DNA of 52,488 nt from a virus: the IMG/VR virus record IMGVR_UViG_3300007513_000055, positions 1 to 52,488 of that record. One strand, 5' to 3'. Below are positions 39,890 through 47,374 of this stretch, one piece after another. Each line of letters starts with the position of its first letter. The first letter of the stretch is position 1. A model generated the notes under the pieces. The model saw nothing but the letters and a program-made list of their open reading frames with translations, did no database searches and was not told the DNA's origin. The position numbers and the translations under genes are program-made.

Positions 39890-40636
39890 TTGAATAACCA
39901 CATTTATAAGTTTGAAGGCGTTGTTATAGGGGGCAATACGGACGCTGTACGGTACAGTTACGAGAACAAGTATCCCCTTATTTTAAACCATTTGGAGAAG
40001 TCTCGTCCGTTTGATTTGGTTGAAGGCCACCAGAATTCCACAGCCCTGCGAGACAAACTACTAGCAGACTTGAGCTTGCGAGGACTCAGTATGTTCGCTG
40101 ATAAGGTTTCCAACGTTCGTATTGAAGAAGATAATTTGGTTAAAGTTGTGACGCAGAACTCTCGCGTGTTCCGGGTACAATACGACAAGTTGTATGTCTT
40201 TGATGACCAAAACGTTGAAGGAATACAGGCTTCCTATCAAAAAGATACTTTGGGCTACAAGGTGTTAGACTGGTATGACATACCGTCTTGCGCTCCACAC
40301 GATATAAAGAAACTTACCTCAGATGAAGACTTTGTGAGAGAAGTTCATTTTATTAATGACGAAGAGTACCTAAAAGATCGTAATTTAGTGGCCATTTCCT
40401 ACTTTGGTCCCGAGGGAATTAAAGAAAACGAAGCGTTAGAGATCTATGTCCGGTACAAGGTGTTGGACATGATGAAAGAGGCTGGTATTCAGGGTCGCAA
40501 GAACGGCATAAATAAGGAAACAGGCGAACATTACCGTATTTCAATAAAACTAGCATACGACCGAAGAGAGATTATTGAAACAAAGGACTTGATTCCTGAT
40601 GAATACGATGATATAATCATAAATCCGTATGGGTAA
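39890..40636 (+). CDS. Hypothetical protein between purA-like and nucleotidyltransferase-like genes
   Basis: 248 residues from TTG 39890, which opens with NNHIYKFEGVVIGGNTDAVR, a plausible beta-alpha nucleotide-binding start. Upstream ATGs (39836, 39839) would overlap purA and give a basic tail unlike the rest. No ribosome-binding site is clear for any start. The C-terminal half has GYKVLDWYDIPSCAPHDIKK and RDLVAISYFGPEGI-like segments (here RNLVAISYFGPEGI). I do not recognise the family. It overlaps the next gene by eight bases, so the two are probably co-translated. Confidence 0.5.
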   Translation: MNNHIYKFEGVVIGGNTDAVRYSYENKYPLILNHLEKSRPFDLVEGHQNSTALRDKLLADLSLRGLSMFADKVSNVRIEEDNLVKVVTQNSRVFRVQYDKLYVFDDQNVEGIQASYQKDTLGYKVLDWYDIPSCAPHDIKKLTSDEDFVREVHFINDEEYLKDRNLVAISYFGPEGIKENEALEIYVRYKVLDMMKEAGIQGRKNGINKETGEHYRISIKLAYDRREIIETKDLIPDEYDDIIINPYG

Positions 40637-41519
40637 GGGACACGACCATCTAGTAGGCGTCATTCCTGTCGCTGGCTTTGAGGGGGACTTTGGTTTTCCT
40701 TGGCACGACTGCCTACAACCAATAGCGCAGAACTATCTCGCCATTGAGAGGTCTGTGGTGGAGTGTGCCTTTGCGGGAGCGGATACAATTTGGATTGTTT
40801 GTAATGATGACATGCAGCCCCTCATCCGACATCGGATCGGTGACTACGTCCAGGATCCTGTGTGGCTCTATAGGGCATTTGATAGAAACGCTTTTGAGAA
40901 CCAAAGGTCGATCCCCATTTACTATGTCCCCATCCACCCAAAGTATCGTGATAAGATAGATTGTTACGGGTGGAGCGTGATGCAAGGCGCCCTTATGGCG
41001 TGGTGGGTTGCTCATCGTATAAGCAAGTGGGCCGTCCCCAAGAAATACTATGTTTCTTACCCTTATGGCGTGTATGACCCCAAGATTCTGCGCCCCCATC
41101 GCAGGGACATTTCAGGCAAGGACTTATTTTGCTTGTCCTATGAAGGAAAGACTTTTAAGGACGGAGAATACCTTGGTTTTTCTTTCCGTGAGGAAGAATA
41201 CAAAACAATCCTCAGAACAATGAAAAGTGGCACCGGCACGTTTGACCCGGAGACGTATGTTTATAATGAAAATTACGACAAGCTCCCATTAGAAGAAAGA
41301 AATTCAGCCCGAAAATTTTCTCTTGACAAGGTCTATGAATCTGTTATAATGGATGGAGCAAAAGAGGTGGAATTGCCGTGGTATTACCGAATAGACAGTT
41401 GGGACAACTTGACCAACTTTTTAGGCTCGGAAGAGGCGAATTTACTTGCGCGGCCATCTAAAAAGATGCTATACTATAGAGAACTTAACCCAATAGGAAT
41501 CGATGACGAAGAAGAATAA
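40629..41519 (+). CDS. Nucleotidyltransferase-like protein (GT-A-like N-terminus)
   Basis: 296 residues. VGVIPVAGFEGDFGFPWHDC, then LQPIAQNYLAIERSVVECAF and AGADTIWIVCNDDMQPLI, follows the order of nucleotidyltransferase folds (I-P-A-A-G, a pyrophosphorylase-like loop, L-x-P-I, helix, A-G-h-x-x-I-x-I-V). The rest is rich in Tyr and Trp and is not recognised. The usual GxGxR signature is not intact, so activity is uncertain. A consensus promoter lies inside the 3' end, and the HNH gene overlaps by 17 bases. Confidence 0.42.
   Translation: MGKGHDHLVGVIPVAGFEGDFGFPWHDCLQPIAQNYLAIERSVVECAFAGADTIWIVCNDDMQPLIRHRIGDYVQDPVWLYRAFDRNAFENQRSIPIYYVPIHPKYRDKIDCYGWSVMQGALMAWWVAHRISKWAVPKKYYVSYPYGVYDPKILRPHRRDISGKDLFCLSYEGKTFKDGEYLGFSFREEEYKTILRTMKSGTGTFDPETYVYNENYDKLPLEERNSARKFSLDKVYESVIMDGAKEVELPWYYRIDSWDNLTNFLGSEEANLLARPSKKMLYYRELNPIGIDDEEE
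41323..41350 (+). promoter_or_regulatory. Consensus sigma70-like promoter inside the 40629 gene
   Basis: TTGACA (41323-41328), a 16-base spacer and TATAAT (41345-41350): both hexamers are perfect. Transcription would begin near 41357, 146 bases before the HNH gene and about 600 before dnaE. Confidence 0.6.
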
Positions 41520-41952
41520 ATCAAATGCGCGCACATCGTGCTTTGAGTGCGGTTCGCGCGATGACTTGCATGATCATCATGTGGTGCCCCGAAGCTTAGG
41601 AGGTAAAAGGACAGTCTCCCTCTGTCAAGATTGCCATTGGGCGGTACATAGCAAAGGTTCAGGACCGTCGATCAGGAAATTGACAAAGCAGGCCTTGGCG
41701 CAAAAGCAGGCTCGTGGAGAGTGGGTGGGAGGTGCTCCGTTTGGCTACAAGGTTGAAAACGGGAAGCTGGCGAAGGGGGATAAGTGGTTTATGGCTTCAA
41801 CCGTCGTGGATTATCGCAACTCTGGTTGGAAGCTGCGTGAAATCGTGGAGAGAATGGAAACGATGTTTCCCGGAGAGAAGTGGAGCATTACCAAGGTGAG
41901 CCGCATCCTAAGTCGCGAAGGTGTAACTAAGTCGCGAAGGCTTAAAAGGTAA
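41503..41952 (+). CDS. HNH endonuclease fused to a recombinase-like domain
   Basis: 149 residues. The N-terminal 50 residues form an HNH/zinc module: CFECG, LHDHHVVPRSLGG, CQDCHWAVH. The C-terminal 85 residues resemble the DNA-binding 'Recombinase' domain of large serine recombinases: GGAPFGYKVENGKL, STVVDYRNSGWKLREIVERM and WSITKVSRILSREGV. No serine catalytic domain is present. This is probably a homing-type endonuclease. It sits just upstream of the intein-split dnaE. A 14-bp direct repeat lies at its 3' end. The start overlaps the upstream gene and lacks a strong ribosome-binding site. Confidence 0.72.
   Translation: MTKKNKSNARTSCFECGSRDDLHDHHVVPRSLGGKRTVSLCQDCHWAVHSKGSGPSIRKLTKQALAQKQARGEWVGGAPFGYKVENGKLAKGDKWFMASTVVDYRNSGWKLREIVERMETMFPGEKWSITKVSRILSREGVTKSRRLKR
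41908..41940 (+). repeat. 14-bp tandem-spaced direct repeat at the end of the HNH gene
   Basis: CTAAGTCGCGAAGG occurs at 41908-41921 and again, identical, at 41927-41940, with 5 bases between. The coding effect is LSREGVTKSRRLKR at the C-terminus. It may be a target-site or slippage duplication. Confidence 0.75.
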
Positions 41953-41960
41953 GTATTGGA

Positions 41961-44786
41961 ATGAGCAAGAAGAGAATTAAATCACACGTCAAGTTCGTGG
42001 GCCTGCATGCCCACTCGAATGCGAGCATTTTCGACGGCCTCGGTTATCCCGGTGAGCACATGGATTATGCTTGGGAGACCGGTCAGGATGCTTTGGCACT
42101 CACGGACCACGGAAACGCCAACGGGCTAGTCTATCAAGCCCAGCACGCCAAGAAGATGCAGAAGGACGGCAAGGACTTTAAGCCGATCTTCGGTTGCGAA
42201 GCCTACTTCCTTCCCTCCATTTCAAAGTGGAAGCAGGAGGTTGAGGCTCTAAAGGAGAAGCGTAACGAGGAGATCGGGACTTTCGTTGAAGAGGAAACTC
42301 GCGGCGAGAAGAAGGACTTGCTACGCCGTCGTAGCCACTTGATTCTCTTGGCCCAAAACCAAACCGGGCTTAATAATCTTTTTAAGTTGGTTTCGGAAAG
42401 TTTCAAGGAAGGTAACTTCTATCGCTATCCGCGTATGGATTATCGCCTTCTTAAAGAGTATGGTGAAGGCATCATTGCGAGTAGTGCCTGTCTTGGCGGC
42501 GTATACGCTCAAGATTATTGGAGAAATCGCGACGACGGCCCCGATGCCGTTATGCAAGCGATGTATAAGACCACACAGCAAATGCAGGAGGTCTTCGGCG
42601 ATCGTTGGTACGGCGAGATTCAATGGAATCGCATCCCCGAGCAGCACGAACTAAACCAATACATCATTAAGACGTGTCAAAAAATGGGCGTCGATCTCAT
42701 TTCGACGGCCGATAGCCATTTCCCGTCGCAAGACACGTTCAAGGACCGCGAACTTTATCGTCGGCTTGGTTGGATTGGGAAGGCTCGTCGGCCCGAGTGG
42801 CTCGACATTGACCTCCCCGCGTCTCTTGATGACATGGACTACGAACTCTACCCAAAGAATGGCGATGCTATGTGGGAGTCCTACAAGAGGTTCGCCAGCG
42901 AGTTGAATGTCTCTTATAACGATGACTTGGTGATGGATTCTATTGTTCGCACACACCAAATCGCCCACGATCGGGTGGAATCGTTCTTCCCCGACACGGA
43001 GGTTCGCCTTCCTGACTTTGTTGTGCCGGATGGCGTGAGTGCTGACCAAGCGCTTGTCCAGTATTGTGTTGATGGCCTGAAAGCCAATGGCCTGGAAGAC
43101 AACAAGGAGTATGTTGATCGCTTGAAGGGCGAAATCAAGGTAATCCAGAAGCGTGGGTTCTCCAAGTATTTCCTAACAATGAAGGCGATTGCTGATAGGG
43201 CCGTTCAGGACCAACTTGTTGGGGCTGGGCGTGGAAGCGCTGCTGGTTCGCTGATTTCGTATGTCATGGGGATTACGCAAGTTGATCCTTTGAAGTATAA
43301 GCTTCAATTTTCGCGATTCCTGACGGAAGAAGGTGCGGGATACCCGGATATTGACTACGACGTAAGCGACCCGATGTCTTTGAAGGAGGATCTGATTCAG
43401 GAGTGGGGCGACACGACTGTTGTTCCCATTTCTAACTGGAATACTCTTCAACTTCGCAGCCTTATTAAGGACATTTCAAAGTTCTACGACATTCCCTTTA
43501 CGGAGGTCAATTTCGTAACTGGCCGAATGCTCTATGAGGCAACACCGGAGGCCAAGAAGGCACACGGCATCAAGGCTGGTGTCTATACGCCTACTTTTGA
43601 AGAAGTGATGTTGTATAGTAAGTCGCTTCAAGACTTCCTCAGGAAGTATCCGCAAGTCAAGACTCACATTAATGTTCTTTACGGACAGATTCGGTCTTGT
43701 TCTAGGCACGCTGGTGGGGTGGTGATTGGCGAGGATCTTGATACCCGTATGCCGCTCATTAACAGCAAGGGTGTTAGGCAAACTCCTTGGACGGAGGGTC
43801 AAAACGTCAGGCATTTGGAGCCAATGGGCTTTATTAAGTTTGACATTCTTGGCCTCGCATCACTTCGTATGATGGAGGGAGCAATCCGTCACATTTTGAA
43901 GCGCCACGAAGGCATCGCAGATCCCACATTTGACGATGTGCGTGAGTTTTATAATAAGAATCTCCACCCGGAGGTGATTGACTTTAACGATCAAGATGTC
44001 TATGAAAACATCTTTCACGATGGAAGTTGGGCTGGAATCTTTCAATTCACCGAAAGTGGTGCGCAAAAACTATGCCAACGGGTAATGCCGACGAACTTGG
44101 TTGATTTGGCTGCTATCACCTCCATCTACCGACCTGGGCCGTTGAGTGCGGGCGTAGATAAGAGTTATGTGGAAGCCCGTCGCGACCCTGATAGTGTTGA
44201 ATACCCCCATCAAGTCTTTAAGGACATAACCAAAGACACTGCTGGCTTCTTGATCTTCCAAGAGCAGATTGCTGAGTTGGCCCACAAGTTGGGTCGCAAC
44301 ATTTCTTTGGACGAGGGCAACAAACTTCGCAAGTTGCTGACCAAGAAGGGTGTTGCGGAGGTGGAGAAGGAAAAGAATAAGATTAAGAAGAAGTTCATTG
44401 ACGGTTGCGAACAAAAGAAGATTGATTACGCAACATCCCAACAGATTTGGGACCTGTTTGAATACTTCTCTGGCTACGGCTTCAACAAATGTTTGTCTTT
44501 TTCTGAAAAGGTTACTATTTATAATAAAGACAAGGGAAAGGTTGCTGATAAGCAAATTGGCGACGTTGTAGTAGGAGACATTGTCCGCTCCCGAGACGAA
44601 GACACCGGTGAAGACATCTTCATTCCGGTCGAGCAAGTTCATCACAACGGAGTGAAAAAGGTTTTCGAATTTACCCTTGATGATGGGAGAAAAGTAAGAT
44701 GCACGATGGACCACAAGTTCAGGACGAAGTGCGGTCAGATGCTGCCGATCAAGGAGATCTTGGAGAGAGAGTTAGAGATTGTATAG
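41961..44786 (+). CDS. dnaE: DNA polymerase III alpha subunit, N-terminal fragment with N-intein
   Basis: 941 residues. Residues 1-843 are a DnaE: PHP domain (GLHAHSNASIFDGLGYPGEH; ALTDHGNANGL), palm with PDIDYDV and KFDILGLASL carrying the three catalytic Asp, and fingers up to FSGYGFNK. At residue 844 (Cys codon at 44490) the sequence switches to a split intein: CLSFSEKVTIYNKDKG (block A), GDVVVGDIV, and GRKVRCTMDHKFRT (block B with T-x-x-H). The intein piece is 98 residues and ends at TAG. The matching C-part is encoded at 45684. Trans-splicing would restore GYGFNK-SHAISY. The start ATG has a weak ribosome-binding site (GGAATG). Confidence 0.93.
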   Translation: MSKKRIKSHVKFVGLHAHSNASIFDGLGYPGEHMDYAWETGQDALALTDHGNANGLVYQAQHAKKMQKDGKDFKPIFGCEAYFLPSISKWKQEVEALKEKRNEEIGTFVEEETRGEKKDLLRRRSHLILLAQNQTGLNNLFKLVSESFKEGNFYRYPRMDYRLLKEYGEGIIASSACLGGVYAQDYWRNRDDGPDAVMQAMYKTTQQMQEVFGDRWYGEIQWNRIPEQHELNQYIIKTCQKMGVDLISTADSHFPSQDTFKDRELYRRLGWIGKARRPEWLDIDLPASLDDMDYELYPKNGDAMWESYKRFASELNVSYNDDLVMDSIVRTHQIAHDRVESFFPDTEVRLPDFVVPDGVSADQALVQYCVDGLKANGLEDNKEYVDRLKGEIKVIQKRGFSKYFLTMKAIADRAVQDQLVGAGRGSAAGSLISYVMGITQVDPLKYKLQFSRFLTEEGAGYPDIDYDVSDPMSLKEDLIQEWGDTTVVPISNWNTLQLRSLIKDISKFYDIPFTEVNFVTGRMLYEATPEAKKAHGIKAGVYTPTFEEVMLYSKSLQDFLRKYPQVKTHINVLYGQIRSCSRHAGGVVIGEDLDTRMPLINSKGVRQTPWTEGQNVRHLEPMGFIKFDILGLASLRMMEGAIRHILKRHEGIADPTFDDVREFYNKNLHPEVIDFNDQDVYENIFHDGSWAGIFQFTESGAQKLCQRVMPTNLVDLAAITSIYRPGPLSAGVDKSYVEARRDPDSVEYPHQVFKDITKDTAGFLIFQEQIAELAHKLGRNISLDEGNKLRKLLTKKGVAEVEKEKNKIKKKFIDGCEQKKIDYATSQQIWDLFEYFSGYGFNKCLSFSEKVTIYNKDKGKVADKQIGDVVVGDIVRSRDEDTGEDIFIPVEQVHHNGVKKVFEFTLDDGRKVRCTMDHKFRTKCGQMLPIKEILERELEIV
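44490..44783 (+). other. Split intein, N-terminal half
   Basis: 98 residues fused to the end of the DnaE N-part. Cys1 is the predicted nucleophile. Block B (CTMDHKF) contains the Thr and His that activate the N-junction. The length is typical of naturally split N-inteins of about 90-105 residues. There is no internal homing domain. The last 85 or so bases overlap the endonuclease ORF in another frame. Confidence 0.92.
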
Positions 44787-45706
44787 TATGTGGCTATGAA
44801 CCTCCGTCAATGGCCTCTTTTCACCTCCATCGGAGAAACTGCGAGAAATGTTCCTCGAAAGCCTTGGAGATTGGTGATTTTGTAAAGTGCCCCTACTGCG
44901 AGTATGCATCGGCTTCTCTTTACAGTCATTTAAACAAACTTCACCAAATCAACAAACGGAGAGCAAAGGAATTGGGGATTGAGGCGTGCTCTCTGAATTA
45001 CAAGAGGCGACAGCGACGCGCCGTTTCCGCAAGCATTATGGCTTCTCCGGAAGAGCGCCAGCGCCGTGCGCGCTTGCTTGGAGAATTAAACAAGACCAAG
45101 GGATTTAGGGAGAGAGCATCGCGAACAGCGATTAAGACTTCTGCAAGAAAGGACATACAAGAGCAGCGCGCCGAACAACTGGCCAAATGGAGGAGGGAGA
45201 ACCCTGGGAAATTCCGAAAACGATGCACCGAAAGGATGCTGGCGGCGCCAAAACAATGGAAGAAGACAAAGCCGGAAAAGTTCTTGTTAGAATGGCTGGA
45301 AGAAGAGTATTCAGGTGTTTTTGAGTGGGGAAAGATGTTGCGCTCCGTTCGATTTGAAGAGGCCGGCCACAGCGACAGGAAACAAATTGATTTTCGCTCC
45401 AAAGATCGCCTTATCTACATTGAAGTAGATGGACCCTTCCATTTTGAGAACCTGGGAAGAGAAGAAAAAGTAGGCAGCATTAGGATTGAAGAAAGCATTG
45501 CAAGAACGCGCAGTCGCGATAAACTTGTTGAGCAGATTGTTGTTGGTAAAAACAAGTGTTTGATAAGAGTCGGATACGTGTGCTGGGCTAATTCGACTGG
45601 CAGAATTAGGCAGGAAGTTCTTGACAAAATTAGAGAAATAGTAGATAATAAACAAACTGGCGTATTCAAATTGGGAGAATGTTATGGCGAAGATAATTGC
45701 CTTTGA
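44699..45706 (+). CDS. Homing endonuclease, Vsr/EDxHD-like, within the fractured dnaE
   Basis: 335 residues. Two Cys/His groups at the N-terminus (CIVCGYEPP...HLHRRNCEKC and KCPYCEYASASLYSHLNKLH) look like zinc fingers. A long basic helical linker follows (110-190). The C-terminal 140 residues fit a Vsr-like PD-(D/E)xK fold: KPEKFLLEWLEEEY, KQIDFRSKDRLIYIEVDGPF and an HF pair (D231, E242, D244, H248), then SRDKLVEQIVVGKNKCLIRV. A GGGAG site nine bases before ATG 44699 supports this start, although it overlaps the intein half by 88 bases. The stop overlaps the C-part start by 23 bases. It probably spreads the split intein. Confidence 0.85.
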   Translation: MHDGPQVQDEVRSDAADQGDLGERVRDCIVCGYEPPSMASFHLHRRNCEKCSSKALEIGDFVKCPYCEYASASLYSHLNKLHQINKRRAKELGIEACSLNYKRRQRRAVSASIMASPEERQRRARLLGELNKTKGFRERASRTAIKTSARKDIQEQRAEQLAKWRRENPGKFRKRCTERMLAAPKQWKKTKPEKFLLEWLEEEYSGVFEWGKMLRSVRFEEAGHSDRKQIDFRSKDRLIYIEVDGPFHFENLGREEKVGSIRIEESIARTRSRDKLVEQIVVGKNKCLIRVGYVCWANSTGRIRQEVLDKIREIVDNKQTGVFKLGECYGEDNCL

Positions 45707-45794
45707 AGAAGTAGGGGAAATGGATGTTTGCGATCTAGAAGTCGCACACAAAGACCACCAATTTTACTTGGCGAATGGGATGCTGACGAGCAAT
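45684..45794 (+). other. Split intein, C-terminal half
   Basis: 37 residues. MDVCDLEVAHKDHQFYLANG is block F, with the catalytic Asp/His-type core. The terminal Asn37 before Ser38 is standard. The penultimate residue is Ser rather than the usual His. Confidence 0.92.
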
Positions 45795-46676
45795 AGTCAC
45801 GCCATTTCTTATTCAATGCTGTCGTTCCAGTGTGCTTGGTTGTTTAACTCTTATCCTGCTGAATGGATGGCGGCTTTCTTGGATAAGGAGCCTGAGGGAA
45901 GGAAGGAGAAGGCCATTAACTTGGCGCGGAAGTACGGGTTTGAGCTACAACCGCTTGACGTCAATTCCTCAGGAAGAGTTTGGGAGATTGCGTCCGACAA
46001 CAAGACGCTCATTCAGCCTCTCACTTCAATCAAGGGCTTGGGTGATGCCGCAATTGATCAAATCATTGCGAATAGGCCTTTCAACACTGTTGAAGAATTT
46101 ATCTTTAATGAGGGTATTGTTTATAGTAAACTGAATAAGAAGGCTTTGGACGCATTGACGAGAGCAGGCGCCTTGTCCTCTCTCATCGACGAGAGGTTTA
46201 GTGGGGCGAAGCATTTTTGGACTGCCGTAGCGGTTGATCGTCCAAGAAAGGAAAAGAACCTCACTGAAAACATCAAGAAGTATGCGAGCGAAGGAGAGTT
46301 TACAGACGAGGAGAAGATCCAGTATCTTGTTGATTTGACTGGGGTTTTTCCCTTTGAGTTGGTGATGGACGAACACATTCTCCGCAAGTTGGAAGAACAC
46401 ATGGTTCCTCCGCTTGGCGAGTGGGACGATAACTTGGGGGTTGCCTGGTTTATCCCGAGAGAGGTGATTCAGAAGAAGACGAGGAATGGAAAGAACTTCT
46501 TGATTATCAAGACTATTGATTCAACGAGTAGCGCTGAGACTATTAAGTGCTGGAATGCCAATTTGGCGAGAGATAAGATTATTTTGAACCACCCCTACAT
46601 GGCTAAGCTGGATTACAGCGACCAATGGGGATTTAGTACGCGATCTATTAGACACACATTTAGGATGTTGGGATGA
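45684..46676 (+). CDS. dnaE: DNA polymerase III alpha subunit, C-terminal fragment with C-intein
   Basis: 330 residues. Residues 1-37 are the C-intein, ending GMLTSN, and residue 38 (Ser, codon at 45795) begins the C-extein SHAISYSMLSFQCAWLFNSY, which continues the DnaE fingers exactly (E. coli GYGFNKSHSAAYALVSYQ). Then come a helix-hairpin-helix (LTSIKGLGDAAIDQIIANRP) and an OB-type tail. N-part (843) plus C-part (293) gives 1136 residues, a normal DnaE length. GGGAGAATGTT provides a ribosome-binding site within the endonuclease gene. Neither fragment alone should polymerise DNA. Confidence 0.93.
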   Translation: MAKIIAFEEVGEMDVCDLEVAHKDHQFYLANGMLTSNSHAISYSMLSFQCAWLFNSYPAEWMAAFLDKEPEGRKEKAINLARKYGFELQPLDVNSSGRVWEIASDNKTLIQPLTSIKGLGDAAIDQIIANRPFNTVEEFIFNEGIVYSKLNKKALDALTRAGALSSLIDERFSGAKHFWTAVAVDRPRKEKNLTENIKKYASEGEFTDEEKIQYLVDLTGVFPFELVMDEHILRKLEEHMVPPLGEWDDNLGVAWFIPREVIQKKTRNGKNFLIIKTIDSTSSAETIKCWNANLARDKIILNHPYMAKLDYSDQWGFSTRSIRHTFRMLG

Positions 46677-47374
46677 ACAACAAGGTAGTAATCGTAGAAG
46701 GTTTGATTGGGGCCGGCAAGAGTTCTCTTTCGAGGGAACTTGGTGAGGCTCTTGGCGAAAACACCCTCACCCTGATGGAGCCGGATGAGAAGGACAATGC
46801 TAATCCTTACCTCGCCTCCTTCTATCAGAACCAGGAGAGGTGGGCGTTCACAATGCAAGTTCATTTGCTTCAAGCACGCTATATGATGCACTTACAGGCT
46901 CAGTGGTATGCGATGAACAAACAAGGTCACGCCGTTCTTGACCGAAGTTACTTTGGCGATACCTCGTTTGCGCGCCTACAAGTCAAGACTGGTGCGATGA
47001 GTGAGAATGAGTTTGAGACTTACCGTAGTATCTATCACGCTATGACTGCGAGCGTCCTGCTACCTAGCGTATGTGTGCGTCTCGTGGTGAGCCCAGAGGT
47101 CGCAGCGGAGAGGATCCGTCGCAGGATGGAGTCGCAGACCGGCCGCAAGTGTGAGAATGTTATTGACATCAATTACTTGCGAGAGTTAGATCGAGAAATT
47201 AATCACATGGTTGGTGTGCTAACTGGACAAGGGGTACACACCATTCACGTTCCGTGGGATGCTGACCGAGGAACGACCGAGGCAAGAAAGGACGCAGTAA
47301 ATGAGATTGCTGCGCAGATTGTAGAAACACAACAAAAAGATTTGTTTTTGGACCTTCATAGGAGAACATTGTAA
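46673..47374 (+). CDS. Deoxynucleoside kinase
   Basis: 233 residues. P-loop GLIGAGKSS (near 10-18), LDRSYFGDTSFARLQ (the D-R-S substrate and magnesium motif near 80), and a lid region ERIRRRMESQTGRKCEN identify the dCK/dGK/TK2-type kinases. It phosphorylates deoxynucleosides with ATP to salvage dNMPs from degraded host DNA. It overlaps the dnaE C-part by four bases (ATGA) and ends overlapping dut by one base. Which nucleoside it prefers is not clear. Confidence 0.82.
   Translation: MNNKVVIVEGLIGAGKSSLSRELGEALGENTLTLMEPDEKDNANPYLASFYQNQERWAFTMQVHLLQARYMMHLQAQWYAMNKQGHAVLDRSYFGDTSFARLQVKTGAMSENEFETYRSIYHAMTASVLLPSVCVRLVVSPEVAAERIRRRMESQTGRKCENVIDINYLRELDREINHMVGVLTGQGVHTIHVPWDADRGTTEARKDAVNEIAAQIVETQQKDLFLDLHRRTL

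Noticed and set aside
44512-44523. ACTATTTATA match inside the N-intein code
   Set aside because: It lies in coding sequence 180 bases before the next start, far from the 47-49 spacing; probably chance.
44070-44714. Minus-strand open frame of 214 codons opposite dnaE
   Set aside because: It spans the extein-intein junction with no recognisable protein pattern; shadow of the strongly biased + strand.
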